From NCBI GenBank assembly GCA_003342895.1, contig PTFA01000196.1, forward strand, positions 1,382,227 to 1,446,226: DNA of 64,000 nt. Reading direction: 5' to 3'. Below, piece after piece: positions 61,894 to 64,000 of the stretch; position 1 is the first letter of the stretch; each line of letters opens with the position of its first letter. This stretch comes from Casuarius casuarius. Taxonomy: Eukaryota > Chordata > Aves > Casuariiformes > Casuariidae. The notes below the pieces were generated by a model that was not told the origin of the DNA, made no database searches, and worked only from the letters and a program-made list of their open reading frames with translations. The position numbers and the translations under genes are program-made.

Positions 61894-64000
61894 CTAAAAA
61901 AGAAGAGAGATGATGAGCAAGTCAAGAATGAATGGCAGTCACCAATATCTTACATTTAGGGAATGCCAAAGAAGTTTTCATTGTAACACTGACCTGACTA
62001 CCTCATACTTTGTATATATACTTATGGAATATTTTCAGCAATTACATACACAAATGCAGGCAAATTTTGATACCAGGGTGTTCTGTGTGTGTGTGTTTTC
62101 ACAACTAGGATCTTAAGCTGAAATAGAGCGTAAAAAAATAGAACGAATTAATTAGCAGATGTCACAATTCCCTGGCAATGTTATCTGAACATTTAAACTT
62201 GGTGTCATCCTTGCATTACGCAAAGGTAGCAGAGTCAAAGGTGGGCCCTGCCCTTTCGGTACCCCAATCAAGCAGAGCCCCCTTCCTTCTTGCTGACATT
62301 CCAAGCAAGCAGAAACCAGGATACCAAAAGAGCCAAAAGCCCACAAATCCATCTTCTCACCTGCCTCCTGTGACTGTCACACAAGTTCTAGTTATGCAAA
62401 GGTCATATCTACAACCTATTCTCCAGCCTCCAAACCAGCAGCAAAAACATTACAATCCAAGCACTGTCTCGCGCAAATCAGCCCCTTACAAAAAGGCCTT
62501 AAAAACACAAGCAACAAAACAACCCCAGAAACACGATCTAACCACTGAGGCCCAGAGATGTCAAAACATCCCAGGACTGCCAGGACATCCGCTCTCCACC
62601 TGTGGGACATCAGTGAGACACCAGATGACTGATTATTTCATGCTAACTCTGATCATTGCTATGCTGCCTCCCAAACGCTACCTTCTTCCTTATCCACACG
62701 GATTTCTGGATGTTCTGTCTACACCACAGGGGAATAGGGACGGAAATCTGATGAGAGAAAATGAAGACTGATACAGAGCATGAGACTTTATTTTACACGC
62801 TTCTGGTAAGTTTCCAATAAACATGCCAAATCCTGATTTGAGGAGCAATTCAAAATAATTAATCCCTATTAATCAAAAGCAAGTGAACACTGAGCCAAAG
62901 ATCAATTATTCTACTTGGCTAAAAAGCGCATGCATTTTCAGAAGCAGTCTGAATGTACTCTTCCTATATCCACCAACAAAATAAGCCACTGCATTCTCCA
63001 AAATCAGTAGACTCATCACTTTTCTAGAAGTTGGAGAGGAGTTCGGAAGAAGGAAGCTATGACCTTGCCATAAACCTGACTCATCTTCTTGCTGGCTTGT
63101 AGAAGATCCTCATAGATAAGCACTGTGTTCCTGTCCGAAGTAGGAAGCACATCATTCAGAGAAAAGGAGGAAGTAGGAAATAGTCTAGCCTACTCTGAAT
63201 AAAATCTACCCTGAAAGTGTATGTTTTAGCCAACTATCACCCAACCATATACCTCTCACTCCTCAGAAAGCTCGGAGAAGCTAGCCAAAGACCAACTGCA
63301 AGCTCCTCTAACTAATTTGGCCAGTATCCTAGAGCCTGCAGTCTGGATTCATACCAAGACACAGAGCAAACTGCTCTAGCAGCAGCGATGAATGATCTCA
63401 TCCTACCAGCAGACATTCTTCCCATCCTCATTCGATATCGTCAGCCATGACATACAGCTGACTTACCTGACAAAGGTGGCAAGAATCCAGGGCGATGTGC
63501 TTGAGTGCTATGAAGTTTCCTCTACAGCAATACATTCATCCAAGCGCGGTTGGAAAGCAATGTCTTCACCACTGCACGCTACTTGCAGAACTGAGCAAAG
63601 ATTAAGCCTCTCTGACCAGTTTACCTAACTGACTGCACCTCTGTGATGAAGCAGACCAGACAGCATGGGCTCAAGTGATAAAAATAACACAGCTGCCCAT
63701 CTACTCTTCACTGCATGCAGCTACATCACTATCAGTTAAGATGGTTCTGTAATTCGACAACGCCTGCCAATGCAAAACCTGTACAAGACAGCGTCAATGC
63801 TGGCAATCAAGGAAAAACATTTCGAAGAGTTTGCAGTTGAGAGGGGTTTAATAACACTCTGGATCCTATGCCAACTCTGTGCTGCCAAATAACGTCATCT
63901 ACGACCAGTGCTTTCACACCGTCTCTCAAACAGCCACCTCACAATCCAGGTGCCTTGTCTTTTGAGCTCTACACCAATTTCCTGTACAAATTTGAATGAA
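61894..64000 (-). other. EPS15L1: EPS15L1 first intron (partial)
   Basis: No CpG island, promoter or start-codon exon is seen here, so the EPS15L1 start lies beyond the window. Bases 62160-62790 hold a 197-codon plus-strand frame that I do not recognise. An L2-clade LINE relic occupies about 63020-63950. Confidence 0.6.
63020..63950 (+). mobile_element. L2-clade (CR1/L2/Rex1 group) LINE relic, reverse transcriptase
   Basis: At about 63230 the frame reads ANYHPTIYLSLLRKL, the counterpart of the ANYRPISNLPFLSKVLEK block of L2-type reverse transcriptases. At about 63339 it reads SGFIPRHRA and, after a +1 shift, TALAAAMNDLILPADILPIL, the counterpart of SGFRPxHSTETALxxxxNDLLLAxD. LTKVARIQGDVLE follows near 63462. 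Stops and frameshifts show that it is dead. The ends are approximate. Confidence 0.75.

Noticed and set aside
62178..62771. 197-codon open frame as a new gene
   Set aside because: No domain, signal peptide or known family is visible. It lies on the strand opposite EPS15L1 in an intron near a LINE relic, and lacks an evident promoter.

Overview
The window is vertebrate nuclear DNA, most likely from a bird; a turtle or crocodilian is not excluded. The evidence is two split genes with GT-AG introns, KLF2 on the plus strand and EPS15L1 on the minus strand. They lie tail to tail, as I recall from the KLF2-EPS15L1 locus of human 19p13 and its avian counterpart. The recognisable interspersed repeats are old CR1-type LINE pieces, one L2-clade LINE relic and MIR-like SINEs, which suits a sauropsid. 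Seven isolated N bases show a draft assembly.

Region by region. Bases 1 to about 12,170 are intergenic DNA upstream of KLF2. They hold a (TA)n/(CA)n microsatellite, a tRNA-derived SINE, a compact TATA / short ORF / AATAAA arrangement near 4.46-4.74 kb, a palindromic GATA site and a decayed CR1. A G-rich minisatellite (about 12,170-12,785) abuts the KLF2 CpG island and promoter, which has a perfect MEF2 palindrome, an inverted CCAAT box and a TATA box. KLF2 runs from the ATG at 13,117 to the stop at 14,848 in three exons (380 codons). Its 3'UTR ends near 15.6 kb and carries three Pumilio-type UGUAAAUA elements. From about 15.6 to 26.0 kb lie intergenic DNA and the undetermined 3'UTR of EPS15L1.

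From 25,978 to 61,893 lie 23 coding exons of EPS15L1 (901 codons plus stop), covering the clathrin-endocytosis scaffold from EH domain 1 to the C-terminal ubiquitin-interacting motifs. All reading phases join. Only the start-codon exon is missing and must lie beyond base 64,000. Intron 1 contains the L2-clade relic near 63.0-63.95 kb.

The two genes share no pathway: KLF2 is a shear- and cytokine-regulated transcription factor, and EPS15L1 is an endocytic adaptor. I found no undescribed multi-gene system. The most useful leads are the possible alternative last exon of EPS15L1, the KLF2 3'UTR Pumilio elements, the KLF2 promoter architecture with its adjoining minisatellite, and the small unannotated transcription-unit candidate at 4.46-4.74 kb.
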